Part shown: in pieces, positions 1 to 7,781 of the stretch | Layout of the letters: each line of letters starts with the position of its first letter | Numbering within the stretch: the first letter of the stretch is position 1 | Assembly: GCA_050953105.1 (NCBI GenBank) | Contig: JBMNMA010000004.1 | Location: 372,001 to 436,000 of the forward strand | Source: UBA1206 sp050953105 | Lineage (GTDB): Bacteria; Bacillota; Clostridia; Oscillospirales; CAG-382 | DNA length: 64,000 nucleotides | Reading direction: 5' to 3' | Made by a program: the position numbers and the translations under genes | The notes under the pieces: model-generated | Told to the model about the DNA's origin: nothing | Seen by the model: the letters and a program-made list of their open reading frames with translations, nothing else | The model's database searches: none

Positions 1-999
1 GTCGTTTAATATAGCTTTACGGACAACGGCGGCGTCGCTTTCTGTAACGCCCTCTTTGCCGTCAACGTCCCCGGCAACCATAACCGTATAGGTGTTCTTG
101 GCTTTACCCCCCGAATACTGAATTAACTGGCATCCGGTGTAGAGGTTGCCTTTGGTCAACTCCTTGCCGTCGGGGGCAAGAATCTTGATACCTGCAATAT
201 ACCGCAGGTTTTCAAGGAGTATGGCCGGGGTGTCGTTTGGCTTAACGCCGTATATGTAGCCGTCTTTTGTGTTAAATCTCGAACCGTCTCTAAAGCTAAC
301 GGGATAATCGCTTGTATTTAAGTTTTCGGTTTTATCTATAAGTTCAGACACTTCGGAGACCTCCTTTGACGGGTCGTATTCGCTTTCCTCGGTAATTTCG
401 GAAGCGTCCTTTTGAACCGCTACGGAATTATAAATCTGAAACTCGCTGCAGAATATAAAAACCCCGCTTTTGGGACGTCCCAGCACTGCCTTGACATACC
501 TTGCCGATACGGGTTCTTTAAGTTTAAGGCGGTGAAAGGCTATCTTATCCCCGCTTTCAGGTTTGCCGTCACCTATTTTTGTCCAGCTGGAGTTGTCGTT
601 TGATATGTAAAACTCAAGGGAAGAAGGAGCGTCTATTCCGCTGTTGGCGTGATTGATAAACTGCATGCGAAATTCTATAAGTCCTCCGGTAACAGCCCCT
701 AAATCCACGGTGGCGTAAACGGGCTCCTCAAGACGGTAGTCAAAGCCGTGCCAGCAGGAGGCATACAGGTCGTTGGTGTAAAGCACCCCGTCGGTTAGCT
801 CCTTGCCGTCAATGTCCTGGTAGCCCAAGGTGGGGGGAGTAGCCGTATAGGCCTTTGATGCGGTGTATGGCTTGTTTAATGCCACGTTGTCCTTCCGCTC
901 GTAAACCGTTACCAGCTCTGCAGAAACCGAAAAAGCCGCAGAAAGGACGAAAACCGTCACAACTGCGGTCAACAGTGTTAAAACCGTAAGCCTTTTCAT
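1..999 (-). CDS. Secreted F5/8-type (discoidin-like) protein with C-terminal dockerin-like repeat, partial
   Basis: The reading frame is open from an ATG at 999 to the left edge (333 codons), so the C-terminus is missing. Residues 1 to about 28 are a signal peptide (MKRLTVLTLLTAVV... ending near FSVSAE). Residues about 38-195 read as an F5/8 type C / CBM32-like jelly roll, with NVALNKPYTAS, a LTDG motif, a VDLG strand and an ARYVKAVLG strand. After an acidic linker and a second small domain, the last residues visible begin GDVDGKEGVTESDAAVVRKA. This is the calcium-loop-plus-helix pattern of a type I dockerin repeat. Dockerins dock enzymes onto cohesin scaffolds, or mark cell-surface glycan machinery. 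A GAGGG-type ribosome site precedes the ATG. The gene lies 65 bp downstream of a small lipoprotein on the same strand and probably shares its promoter. The domain types are fairly certain, but the ligand is unknown. Confidence 0.8.
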   Translation of the reverse strand, partial: MKRLTVLTLLTAVVTVFVLSAAFSVSAELVTVYERKDNVALNKPYTASKAYTATPPTLGYQDIDGKELTDGVLYTNDLYASCWHGFDYRLEEPVYATVDLGAVTGGLIEFRMQFINHANSGIDAPSSLEFYISNDNSSWTKIGDGKPESGDKIAFHRLKLKEPVSARYVKAVLGRPKSGVFIFCSEFQIYNSVAVQKDASEITEESEYDPSKEVSEVSELIDKTENLNTSDYPVSFRDGSRFNTKDGYIYGVKPNDTPAILLENLRYIAGIKILAPDGKELTKGNLYTGCQLIQYSGGKAKNTYTVMVAGDVDGKEGVTESDAAVVRKAILND

Positions 1000-1064
1000 T
1001 GTATGTAGCCCTCTTTCCGCTTAAATTTATGTATTTTGCAGGCATCAGCCTGCATATGACCATA

Positions 1065-1340
1065 TTAACCGGCAATGTCGCTGACTATGTCGCTTACTAT
1101 ATCGCTGAATATTCCGCTTTCGTTGTCGCCAATGGAAGCGTTGTCAAACTCGCTTTCTTCACTTAAAATGTCGCTGGTTTCTTCGGATATATAGCTGCTT
1201 TCGAATGTGGCTTCGCTGCTTGAATAATACATCGAGCTTTCATATTTGCTGGTGTCATCGCCGTCGGTGCAGGCGGAAAAGCTGATGCCTATTGTCAGTA
1301 TAACAAGGGAAAGCAGTATAATTGCAGTTTTTTTAAGCAT
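1065..1340 (-). CDS. Small acidic Ser/Glu/Asp-rich lipoprotein
   Basis: A 91-residue protein with a lipoprotein signal peptide (hydrophobic residues 4-22, lipobox FSAC with Cys24). The mature part is almost entirely Ser, Glu, Asp, Tyr and Thr, and it ends in a short tandem repeat, SDIVSDIVSDIAG. It has no recognisable folded domain and looks like a flexible membrane-anchored stalk. The ribosome site GAAAGGATGG lies upstream of the ATG. It is the first gene after the minus-strand promoter at 1423-1451 and is followed by the F5/8-dockerin protein. I do not recognise a family. The low-complexity composition leaves open a partner role with the downstream gene or a truncated larger lipoprotein. 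Confidence 0.7.
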   Translation of the reverse strand: MLKKTAIILLSLVILTIGISFSACTDGDDTSKYESSMYYSSSEATFESSYISEETSDILSEESEFDNASIGDNESGIFSDIVSDIVSDIAG

Positions 1341-1422
1341 AAATAGACCATCCTTTCGTTCAAGAGGGATAAATTCCCGTCATGACATGATAATTGATTT
1401 GCTATTTACACTTATGTTTAGC

Positions 1423-1451
1423 ATTATAACATAAAATATACCCGTTTACAA
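1423..1451 (-). promoter_or_regulatory. Sigma-A-type promoter for the lipoprotein/F5-8 gene pair
   Basis: On the minus strand a TTGTAA -35 box (1446-1451) is separated by 17 bp from a perfect TATAAT -10 box (1423-1428). The leader of about 75 nt contains a GGGA/TCCC hairpin before the start at 1340. Confidence 0.6.
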
Positions 1452-1469
1452 GAATATTTCAATTTTATA

Positions 1470-1497
1470 TTGACATTTTTATGTATTCTGTTAAAAT
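1470..1497 (+). promoter_or_regulatory. Sigma-A-type promoter for the GH27 gene
   Basis: A perfect TTGACA (1470-1475) is followed after 16 bp by TAAAAT (1492-1497). The predicted transcript starts about 50 nt before the GH27 start at 1557. It is divergent from the promoter at 1423-1451. Confidence 0.65.
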
Positions 1498-1556
1498 GTT
1501 GGCGGACCTTAATTTTAATAAAATAAAAGTGTTTAGTGCGAAAGGATGAGAATTTT

Positions 1557-2681
1557 ATGGTAGTCAGAACTCCTCCCATGGGCTGGAACTCCTGGAACAC
1601 CTTCGGGGGCAACATCAACGAAGAGCTTATTAAAACCACCGCCGACGCTATGGTGGAAACCGGACTCCTTGCCGCCGGCTATAACTATCTTGTAATAGAT
1701 GACTGCTGGTCGGAATTTACCCGTGATGAAAATCACCGCCTTGTTCCCAGCAAGACCAAATTCCCCAACGGAATGAAAGCGGTTGCCGACTATGTCCACT
1801 CAAAGGGACTTAAATTCGGCATTTACTCCTGCTCGGGCACCCTCACCTGCGCCGGCTACCCCGCATCCTACGAATACGAATTTATCGACGCCAAAACCTT
1901 TGCCGAATGGGGCGTTGACTTTTTGAAATACGACTACTGCTTCAAGCCCAACAACGAGCAGGGCCACCTGCTGTATAAGCGCATGGGTCTGGCTCTTGCC
2001 AACTGCGGCAGGGATATCCTCTTTTCCGCCTGCAGCTGGGGCGTGGACGAAACCCATAAATGGATAAAGACCACCGGCGCCCACATGTGGCGGTCCACCG
2101 GAGACATAACCGACAACTGGAAATCCATTAAAGACCTTTATGAAAGACAGATAGAGCTTCAGGCCTACAACGGCAAGGGCTGCTTCAACGACATGGATAT
2201 GCTGGTAGTCGGCATGGGCGGCAAGGGCAACGTGGCTCTGGGCGGCTGCACCACCGAGGAATACCGCACCCACTTTTCCATCTGGGCCTTCTTCAACTCA
2301 CCCCTTATGATTGGCTGCGACATACGCAGCATGAAGCCCGAAATTGTTGATATTTTAACCAACAAAGACATAATTGCCATTAACCAGGATCCTGCCCAGC
2401 GTCAGCCCTTTATGGCCAACAACAGCTACGGCAACACCGTCTGGTGCAAGTTCCTTGAAGGCGGGGACATCGCCATAGGCATGTTCAACATGACCGACAG
2501 CAATCAGATACCCTACTTCATATTCTCCGACATAGGTTTAAATCGCTCCTGCGGCGTAAATCTTGAAATCACCGACCTGTGGACCGGCGAAAAGCTGGGC
2601 GTGTTCAGGGATCAATACCGCGCCCGCCTTATAGGGCCTCACGAATGCATCATGCTCCGCTGCAAAGTGGTGTATGAATAA
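1557..2681 (+). CDS. Alpha-galactosidase, glycoside hydrolase family 27
   Basis: A 374-residue retaining alpha-galactosidase (or closely related alpha-N-acetylgalactosaminidase or beta-L-arabinopyranosidase) of clan GH-D. The family landmarks are all present in order: PPMGWNSWN at 6-14, DDCW at 48-51, KFGIYS at 86-91, the nucleophile Asp126 in KYDYC, and the acid/base Asp183 in RSTGDI. The C-terminal 90 residues form the expected antiparallel beta domain. There is no signal peptide, so the enzyme is predicted to be cytoplasmic and to act on imported alpha-galactosides. I start at ATG 1557 because AAAGGATGAG ends 6 bp upstream. A GTG at 1536 would place that ribosome site inside the gene. The stop overlaps the next gene by 8 bp. 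Confidence 0.93.
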   Translation: MVVRTPPMGWNSWNTFGGNINEELIKTTADAMVETGLLAAGYNYLVIDDCWSEFTRDENHRLVPSKTKFPNGMKAVADYVHSKGLKFGIYSCSGTLTCAGYPASYEYEFIDAKTFAEWGVDFLKYDYCFKPNNEQGHLLYKRMGLALANCGRDILFSACSWGVDETHKWIKTTGAHMWRSTGDITDNWKSIKDLYERQIELQAYNGKGCFNDMDMLVVGMGGKGNVALGGCTTEEYRTHFSIWAFFNSPLMIGCDIRSMKPEIVDILTNKDIIAINQDPAQRQPFMANNSYGNTVWCKFLEGGDIAIGMFNMTDSNQIPYFIFSDIGLNRSCGVNLEITDLWTGEKLGVFRDQYRARLIGPHECIMLRCKVVYE

Positions 2682-2871
2682 TAAAACCTGCATAAAATGC
2701 GGCAAACCCCTTGACAAGGACGATATCGGCGCCCACAGAAAGCTTATAAACCGGGGTGACAGTGAGTATTTTTGCATCCCCTGCCTTGCCGATTATTTCA
2801 ACGTGGAAGAAGCGCTTATACGGCGGAAGGTGGAGGAATTCAAGATAGCGGGTTGTTTGCTATTTATGTAA
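2674..2871 (+). CDS. Small zinc-ribbon protein coupled to GH27
   Basis: A 65-residue protein with two Cys pairs: CIKC at residues 6-9 and CIPC at 34-37. This is a four-cysteine zinc ribbon followed by a charged helix. Its ATG lies inside the last codons of the alpha-galactosidase gene (8-bp overlap), which implies translational coupling. A rho-independent terminator follows directly at 2879-2910, so the pair forms a complete transcription unit. The Cys spacing and placement support a real gene. I do not recognise a named family and cannot give a function. Confidence 0.65.
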   Translation: MNNKTCIKCGKPLDKDDIGAHRKLINRGDSEYFCIPCLADYFNVEEALIRRKVEEFKIAGCLLFM

Positions 2872-2878
2872 AATAATT

Positions 2879-2910
2879 AAAATTCCCGCAACACAAAAAG
2901 CGGGAATTTT
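2879..2910 (+). terminator. Rho-independent terminator after GH27/zinc-ribbon genes
   Basis: Inverted repeat AAAATTCCCGC / GCGGGAATTTT with a 10-nt loop and a terminal T run. Confidence 0.85.
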
Positions 2911-2952
2911 ATATATAATAAAGCGTCTTGATTTTATTTAAAGGAGGCCAAA

Positions 2953-3822
2953 ATGGACAAAATACCCAATTTGGACAATGAAATAATATCGGTGTCGAAA
3001 AAGCTGGCCGCCCGCAGTCAAAATAACCGCCGTCCCCTAAACCGCCCGGGACTTAAAAAACAGGTGGAGGATTTTATAAGGCTTATACGGGCCGCCATGT
3101 ATCCCTCCATTTTCGGTGAATTCTGCGACGACGACAAATTTTTACCCGATAACATACAAATAAACCTCCGCCGTTCGGCGCTGCTTTTGCACGGCATACT
3201 TTCGGGTGTGGGTAACGAAGCCGGCGCCGGAATAGAGGAGGTTGTCCATAACTTCATGGCAAGCCTTGACGAAATATGCGAATATCTCGAAACAGACATC
3301 CAGGCAGCCTATTACGGCGACCCTGCCGCTTCCAGCGAAACCGAGATTATGCTTGCCTACCCCGCCTTTGAGGCAATATCCATCTACCGTATCGCCCACA
3401 AGCTGTATAAGCTTGGCGTAAAGATAGTCCCCCGCATGATGACCGAATACGCCCATCAGTTAACCGGCATAGACATTCATCCCGGTGCGGAGATAGGGAA
3501 GTATTTCTTTATCGACCACGGCACAGGGGTGGTTATCGGTGAAACCTGCACCATAAAGGACCATGTTAAGCTGTATCAGGGTGTTACGCTGGGCGCAAGA
3601 AGCTTTAAGCTTGACGATAAGGGTAATCCCGTTAAAGGCATAAAGCGTCACCCCGATATCGGCAGCAACGTAATTATTTACGCCGGCGCCACCATTCTGG
3701 GGGGGAGCACGGTGGTGGGGGACAACAGCATTATAGGCAGTAATGTTTGGCTTACCCATTCGGTTCCACCGGGAAGCAAAATTTACTACACCCCCAACGG
3801 TTCGGATATAACAGTATGTTAA
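2953..3822 (+). CDS. cysE: Serine O-acetyltransferase (EpsC/CysE type)
   Basis: A 289-residue enzyme that makes O-acetylserine from serine and acetyl-CoA, the first step of cysteine synthesis. The N-terminal 130 residues are helical. The C-terminal part is a left-handed beta helix of hexapeptide repeats (GVVIGETCTI, VKLYQGVTLGA, GSNVIIYAGATILGG, GDNSIIGSNVW). Asp188-His189 in FFIDHGTG is the conserved catalytic pair. The length and the long N-terminal helical region match the Clostridia EpsC-type group rather than the shorter E. coli CysE. AAAGGAGGCC lies 4 bp before the ATG. It stands alone between terminators, without the usual cysteine synthase neighbour. The call is secure at family level. 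Confidence 0.92.
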   Translation: MDKIPNLDNEIISVSKKLAARSQNNRRPLNRPGLKKQVEDFIRLIRAAMYPSIFGEFCDDDKFLPDNIQINLRRSALLLHGILSGVGNEAGAGIEEVVHNFMASLDEICEYLETDIQAAYYGDPAASSETEIMLAYPAFEAISIYRIAHKLYKLGVKIVPRMMTEYAHQLTGIDIHPGAEIGKYFFIDHGTGVVIGETCTIKDHVKLYQGVTLGARSFKLDDKGNPVKGIKRHPDIGSNVIIYAGATILGGSTVVGDNSIIGSNVWLTHSVPPGSKIYYTPNGSDITVC

Positions 3823-3827
3823 AACAT

Positions 3828-3854
3828 AAAAACGCCGCATAAGCGGCGTTTTTT
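3828..3854 (+). terminator. Rho-independent terminator after cysE
   Basis: Stem AAAAACGCCGC / GCGGCGTTTTTT with a 4-nt loop. Confidence 0.88.
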
Positions 3855-4051
3855 GTGTCTATTCGATAGTCATAGGGTAAAGTGTTCCTTTGGAATACAG
3901 ATAAAACCAAACCGAAATTTTATTTTGCATAAATTCATGCTTTTTACAAGGGTTGCCTATGCCTTTTTTAACAGCCTGTTTACATATTACACCTTTACGG
4001 TTTTAATATTTAATGATATTTTTTAATAAACAAATTTTAATGGGGTTAGCT

Positions 4052-4453
4052 ATGTTTACAAGAAAATTCCAAAACTTCATGTTAGGCAGATACGGCTTTG
4101 ACCAGCTTAATTTCGCCCTGATTATCACAGCTGCGATTTTAAGCTTTTTAGATATTTTCATAAACAGTTATGTGTTAACCTTTATAATCATATTTTTGCT
4201 GGTATGGGAAACATATAGGGCCTTTTCAAAAAAGCATTACGCCCGTCAGAGGGAAAACGCTTCCTTTTTACGCATCTGGCACCCGGTGAAAAAGTGGTTT
4301 GCCACCCGGTATACCCGGTTTAAGGAACGCAAGCTTTACCGTTACCGCACCTGCCCCAATTGCAGGGCCACCCTCCGCCTTCCCGCCCTAAAAGGAAAAC
4401 ATACCGCCAAATGTCCCAGATGCTCTACCGAATTTGATGTTAGAATTATATAA
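4052..4453 (+). CDS. Small membrane protein with C-terminal zinc ribbon
   Basis: A 133-residue protein. Residues about 16-60 hold two hydrophobic segments (LNFALIITAAILSFLDIFI and VLTFIIIFLLVWETY). A basic cytoplasmic stretch follows, then a zinc ribbon with CPNC and CPRC about 20 residues apart. From memory, this layout (an N-terminal FMxGRYGxDQLN motif and the C-terminal ribbon) is a widely conserved uncharacterised Clostridia family. I place the start at ATG 4052 behind TGGGG. Upstream in-frame ATGs at 4013 and 4040 have no ribosome site. It is monocistronic and followed by a terminator at 4517-4543. The function is unknown. Confidence 0.75.
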   Translation: MFTRKFQNFMLGRYGFDQLNFALIITAAILSFLDIFINSYVLTFIIIFLLVWETYRAFSKKHYARQRENASFLRIWHPVKKWFATRYTRFKERKLYRYRTCPNCRATLRLPALKGKHTAKCPRCSTEFDVRII

Positions 4454-4516
4454 AAGCAGCCTTCGCACGCTGCCTGCTTTGTTATCTGCTTTTAACTGTA
4501 TCATACAAACCAACAA

Positions 4517-4543
4517 AAAACGCCGTCGTGATGACGGCGTTTT
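4517..4543. terminator. Bidirectional rho-independent terminator
   Basis: Stem AAAACGCCGTC / GACGGCGTTTT flanked by A and T runs on both sides. It serves the convergent genes ending at 4453 (+) and 4556 (-). Confidence 0.85.
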
Positions 4544-4555
4544 ATTTGTTATTAA

Positions 4556-6466
4556 TTATTCCTCGACTATTGAGTGAGCCTCTTCATAGGATGCGGCACG
4601 TTCGGCGGCTTCAAGGCTTTCCTTAACTTCTCTAGAGTTAACCTCGATATAATCATCAAGCCTTAAATCGGTAAAGTCAAAGAACTTGTACCAGCCGGTG
4701 ACTTCAAGATTGTCGATCCTGGAAGATGCCACATAGCTCTTGGTATATTGGAAGAGAGCGGTGGCGGGGCAGAGTTCGGCAAGTTTGGCTTCCGCCTGAT
4801 GGAGGACTTCGGCTCTCTTGGCTCTGTCGCTTACATAAACGATGGATTCCAAAAGCTTGTCGTAATCTTCGTCTTCAAGGCCGGTGTAGTGGGGGGTGAA
4901 GGTTTCGGATTCAAGTGATACCGAAACATAGTTGCCGGAGAATTTGGTTGCAAAGGGAGCAAGCCAGGCAAATGCGTCCACCGACTGTATAGAGTAATCG
5001 ATTCCGAAAACGTCCCAGTTGCCGGCAGAAAGCTCGTCAAGGTAATTTTCGGCGTAAACGCCCTTAAGCTCTACGGTAAATCCAAGGTCTTCCCAAACCT
5101 GTTCGGCATATTTCGCAATTTCCTCATAGGGGTTGTAGTGGGAAACCTTGTCTTTCGTTTTCTTATGCTTGTCATCTTCGCTGTACATAAGGGATGTCCA
5201 GGGAATGAGGTAATAAAGCTTGAGTTCTCCGCCCGAAACACCGGCTGATTGCAAAAGTTCTCTGGCCTTGTTGACGTCTGCGGTGGTGGAATAAATGTTG
5301 CCGCCGGCCTTTCTGAAGTCGCTGCCCGCTTTGGTGTCGAACACTCCTGTGGGAACAAAGCCGGTGGCGGCTACCATGCCGGTACCGAGAAGTTTAACAA
5401 TCTCATTTCTGTCAAGGGCGGCAGAAAGGGCCTGACGTACCCTTGCATCCGACAGCACTTCTTTTTTGGTGTTGAAGAAGTAAGTATAGGTGGAAAGAGT
5501 GCGGTTGGTGGTTATTTTACCCTTAAGGCCTTCATAGGTTGAAGGTGAGAAGGCACCGAGGAAGTAGCATTTTTCGGCAAGATATTTATTATACTGGTAG
5601 GTAAATTCGTCAATGGGTTCGGCCACGTCGCCTATAATGGTGGTTTCCTGATAAATGCAGGTCAGACGATAGGGAACAACGCTTTTGTCAAGATAATCGT
5701 CTTCGGGATCACGATAGTAGAACTGGTTTCTTTCAAGCACCAGCTTGGTGCCTTCTTCATAGCCCTGAACCTTGTAGGGGCCGTTGCACACCATAATAGC
5801 GGCGTTCTTGTCCCAGTCCTGGTCACGGTCATATTTTTTGTTGGGATCGTTCTTGGGGTTGTTCTTCATGGCCGTTTCGATTATGTTTTCCCTTAACGGC
5901 GAAAGAGCAATGCAGGAAACCGCTTCGGCAAACAGGTTTATGTCGTAATCCTGTTCAAAGGTGACGCAAAGCAGAGTTTCACTTTCGGCAACCACACCCA
6001 AGTCGTCTTCGGTCTTAACGCCCGACTTGTACGCTATTGCGTTTTTGATGGGGAAAAGCAGTGAGGCATAAGGCGACTGCATTTCGGGGGACAAGATACG
6101 TTTCCATGCGTAGGCCACGTCCTGGGCGGTAACCTGAATACCGTCACTCCAGGCCGTTTCGTTAAGCACGAAATACATTTTGTATACATCATCCCATTTA
6201 TCGTAATATCCATACCATCTTTCGGCAAGAGCGCCTTTTACTTTGCCGTCTTCGTTAATGGTGGTCAGGGGCTGATATATAAGGCTTAATATCATAGCGG
6301 TGTCCGCCGAGAGCTGAACCGCAGCAGGGTCAAGACTCTGGGGGAAGGTGGATATAAACATATTGATATTAGCGCCTTTGTCATTGTCGCCCTGAAGTGT
6401 GGTGCAGCCTGCTAATACGGGAATGCACATACACAAAATCAAAAGCAGCGCAACAATTTTTTTCAT
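4556..6466 (-). CDS. Oligopeptide ABC transporter substrate-binding lipoprotein (SBP family 5)
   Basis: A 636-residue extracellular binding protein of the OppA/DppA type. It has a lipoprotein signal peptide with lipobox VLAGC (Cys21 from the ATG at 6466). The family 5 signatures follow: FPQSLDPAAV, IYQPLTTI, LAERWY, WSDGIQVTAQDVAYAWKRI, and later VRQALSAALDR. No permease or ATPase genes are adjacent, so it must work with components encoded elsewhere. The start is uncertain. A TTG at 6478 is only 2 bp from GGAAAGG (6481-6487), while the ATG at 6466 is 14 bp away. I prefer the ATG because the signal peptide begins MKKIVALLL there. It is transcribed from the promoter at 6604-6632 through a leader of about 130 nt. 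Confidence 0.88.
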   Translation of the reverse strand: MKKIVALLLILCMCIPVLAGCTTLQGDNDKGANINMFISTFPQSLDPAAVQLSADTAMILSLIYQPLTTINEDGKVKGALAERWYGYYDKWDDVYKMYFVLNETAWSDGIQVTAQDVAYAWKRILSPEMQSPYASLLFPIKNAIAYKSGVKTEDDLGVVAESETLLCVTFEQDYDINLFAEAVSCIALSPLRENIIETAMKNNPKNDPNKKYDRDQDWDKNAAIMVCNGPYKVQGYEEGTKLVLERNQFYYRDPEDDYLDKSVVPYRLTCIYQETTIIGDVAEPIDEFTYQYNKYLAEKCYFLGAFSPSTYEGLKGKITTNRTLSTYTYFFNTKKEVLSDARVRQALSAALDRNEIVKLLGTGMVAATGFVPTGVFDTKAGSDFRKAGGNIYSTTADVNKARELLQSAGVSGGELKLYYLIPWTSLMYSEDDKHKKTKDKVSHYNPYEEIAKYAEQVWEDLGFTVELKGVYAENYLDELSAGNWDVFGIDYSIQSVDAFAWLAPFATKFSGNYVSVSLESETFTPHYTGLEDEDYDKLLESIVYVSDRAKRAEVLHQAEAKLAELCPATALFQYTKSYVASSRIDNLEVTGWYKFFDFTDLRLDDYIEVNSREVKESLEAAERAASYEEAHSIVEE

Positions 6467-6597
6467 ACGGGATACCAATGCCTTTCCGGCCCACTTTTAT
6501 GGTAATGCGCTTGGACATATGCTGCGTGAGCCTTCAGCATACGTTAACGACCGGCGGTTATTACCGTCAGCCGTCAAGCATTTTGGCATAATAATTC
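6467..6597 (-). other. Structured 5' leader of the oligopeptide-binding gene
   Basis: The predicted leader has several local hairpins: CGGT/ACCG closing a 4-nt loop near 6556-6567, and ATGCTG/CAGCAT near 6519-6541. It also has a possible 10-codon ORF near its 5' end (MNYYAKMLDG). It does not match a riboswitch class I can name. It could be a cis-regulatory RNA or simply a long leader. Confidence 0.3.
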
Positions 6598-6603
6598 ATC
6601 TGC

Positions 6604-6632
6604 ATTATAGCACTCTGGGGAGAAAATATCAA
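6604..6632 (-). promoter_or_regulatory. Sigma-A-type promoter for the oligopeptide-binding gene
   Basis: Minus strand TTGATA (6627-6632), 17-bp spacer, perfect TATAAT (6604-6609). Confidence 0.75.
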
Positions 6633-6764
6633 TTATAAATAATTGCCTTAGTTTATATTTGTGCATTTGCTAAAAAATCAAAGAAATTTATTGTGCACTT
6701 CTTACAACCGGCAGCTATTACATAAAACCGTTTTATTACAGTTTAAGCAATAATTGTGTATTGC

Positions 6765-7781
6765 CTATTTCCACTTTGTTTCGTCACAGATATATTCGTG
6801 GATTTTAAATACATAGGACGAAACCTGGGCGATAAAACTTGAGTTGTTGCCTTCGTTTAAATAGTCGGTAAGCACCACCAGCACATAGGGCCGGTCGCCG
6901 TACATGACAATGGCCGCGTCGTTGGACGCTTTTATATCCATGCCGTATTTATGGGCTACCTCATACAGGTATTCCCCTTTTTCATTTTTGGGGAGTCCCT
7001 TTCTTATAAACACGTTTTCGTTGGCGTCTTTGAGCAGGTCCACATACCAGGCAAACAGTTCGCTTTCCTTTGAGCGGCGGTAGATTTCGGTAAACATGCG
7101 TCCCACACCGCCGGCATTTAAAACAGTTATGTTGCCGCTTAAGTAGGGAGCCTTGTAGTCCTTGTAGGCCTTTGAGTGGAAATCGGCCAGAGACAGCACC
7201 CCTCCGGAGGCACTTGAGGTATTGTAAAGCATCTTAAAGGCAGTGTTGTCAGAAAGATAGACAATATATTCAATAATCTGCTTTAGGGTAAGCACCGTCC
7301 CGTCGGGCATGTTTTTAACGTCACCGGTGCCGGCGAAATAGTGCTGGGATTTGCGGTAGGTATGCTTATCGTCAAGGGAAAGCTCACCCTTTTCAACCAT
7401 GTCCAGAACATACAGCAGGTATGGAGCCTTTATAAGGCTTGCCGCCCCGAAAAGACGGGTGTCGTTGTAGGTTATGGTAAAGCCCGTTTCCAGGTCGCAG
7501 TAATACATGGAGCAGGCAAAGTTGGAGGAGTTAAGCTGGTTTTCAAGGGCTGTCAGCAGCTCCTGGGGTATGCTTTCGGGCAGTTTGATGCCGCTTGACG
7601 ACACGGCGGGGAAAGCAATGGTGTAGGGTTTTACCTCACCGTTTTCCTCTTCATAAGGGGGAACGCTTTCCGGCAAATAGCTTTTATCAACAGCTTCACC
7701 GTTATCAATAACATTTTCCCTTTGACAACCTGCGGCAAGGAGGGTTGCCGCAATCAGAAGAATGCAAGCGAGTCTTTTCAT
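6765..7781 (-). CDS. Beta-lactamase-fold serine hydrolase lipoprotein
   Basis: A 338-residue lipoprotein (lipobox LAAGC, Cys19) of the class A beta-lactamase-like superfamily. The three active-site elements are visible: S115-L-I-K118 (SxxK), S177-D178-N179 (SDN), and a K-Y-G near residue 277 in place of KTG. Such proteins in Clostridia may be true beta-lactamases or D-Ala-D-Ala-type hydrolases of unknown substrate. The usual Glu166-type omega loop cannot be assigned by eye, so I do not claim resistance. Its ATG directly follows the apgM stop with no gap. It is the last gene of a minus-strand run of metabolic and tRNA-modification genes. Confidence 0.82.
   Translation of the reverse strand: MKRLACILLIAATLLAAGCQRENVIDNGEAVDKSYLPESVPPYEEENGEVKPYTIAFPAVSSSGIKLPESIPQELLTALENQLNSSNFACSMYYCDLETGFTITYNDTRLFGAASLIKAPYLLYVLDMVEKGELSLDDKHTYRKSQHYFAGTGDVKNMPDGTVLTLKQIIEYIVYLSDNTAFKMLYNTSSASGGVLSLADFHSKAYKDYKAPYLSGNITVLNAGGVGRMFTEIYRRSKESELFAWYVDLLKDANENVFIRKGLPKNEKGEYLYEVAHKYGMDIKASNDAAIVMYGDRPYVLVVLTDYLNEGNNSSFIAQVSSYVFKIHEYICDETKWK

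Noticed and set aside
1800..2273. 157-codon minus-strand ORF opposite the GH27 gene
   Set aside because: It covers the catalytic centre of the alpha-galactosidase on the other strand and has no start signal or family resemblance.
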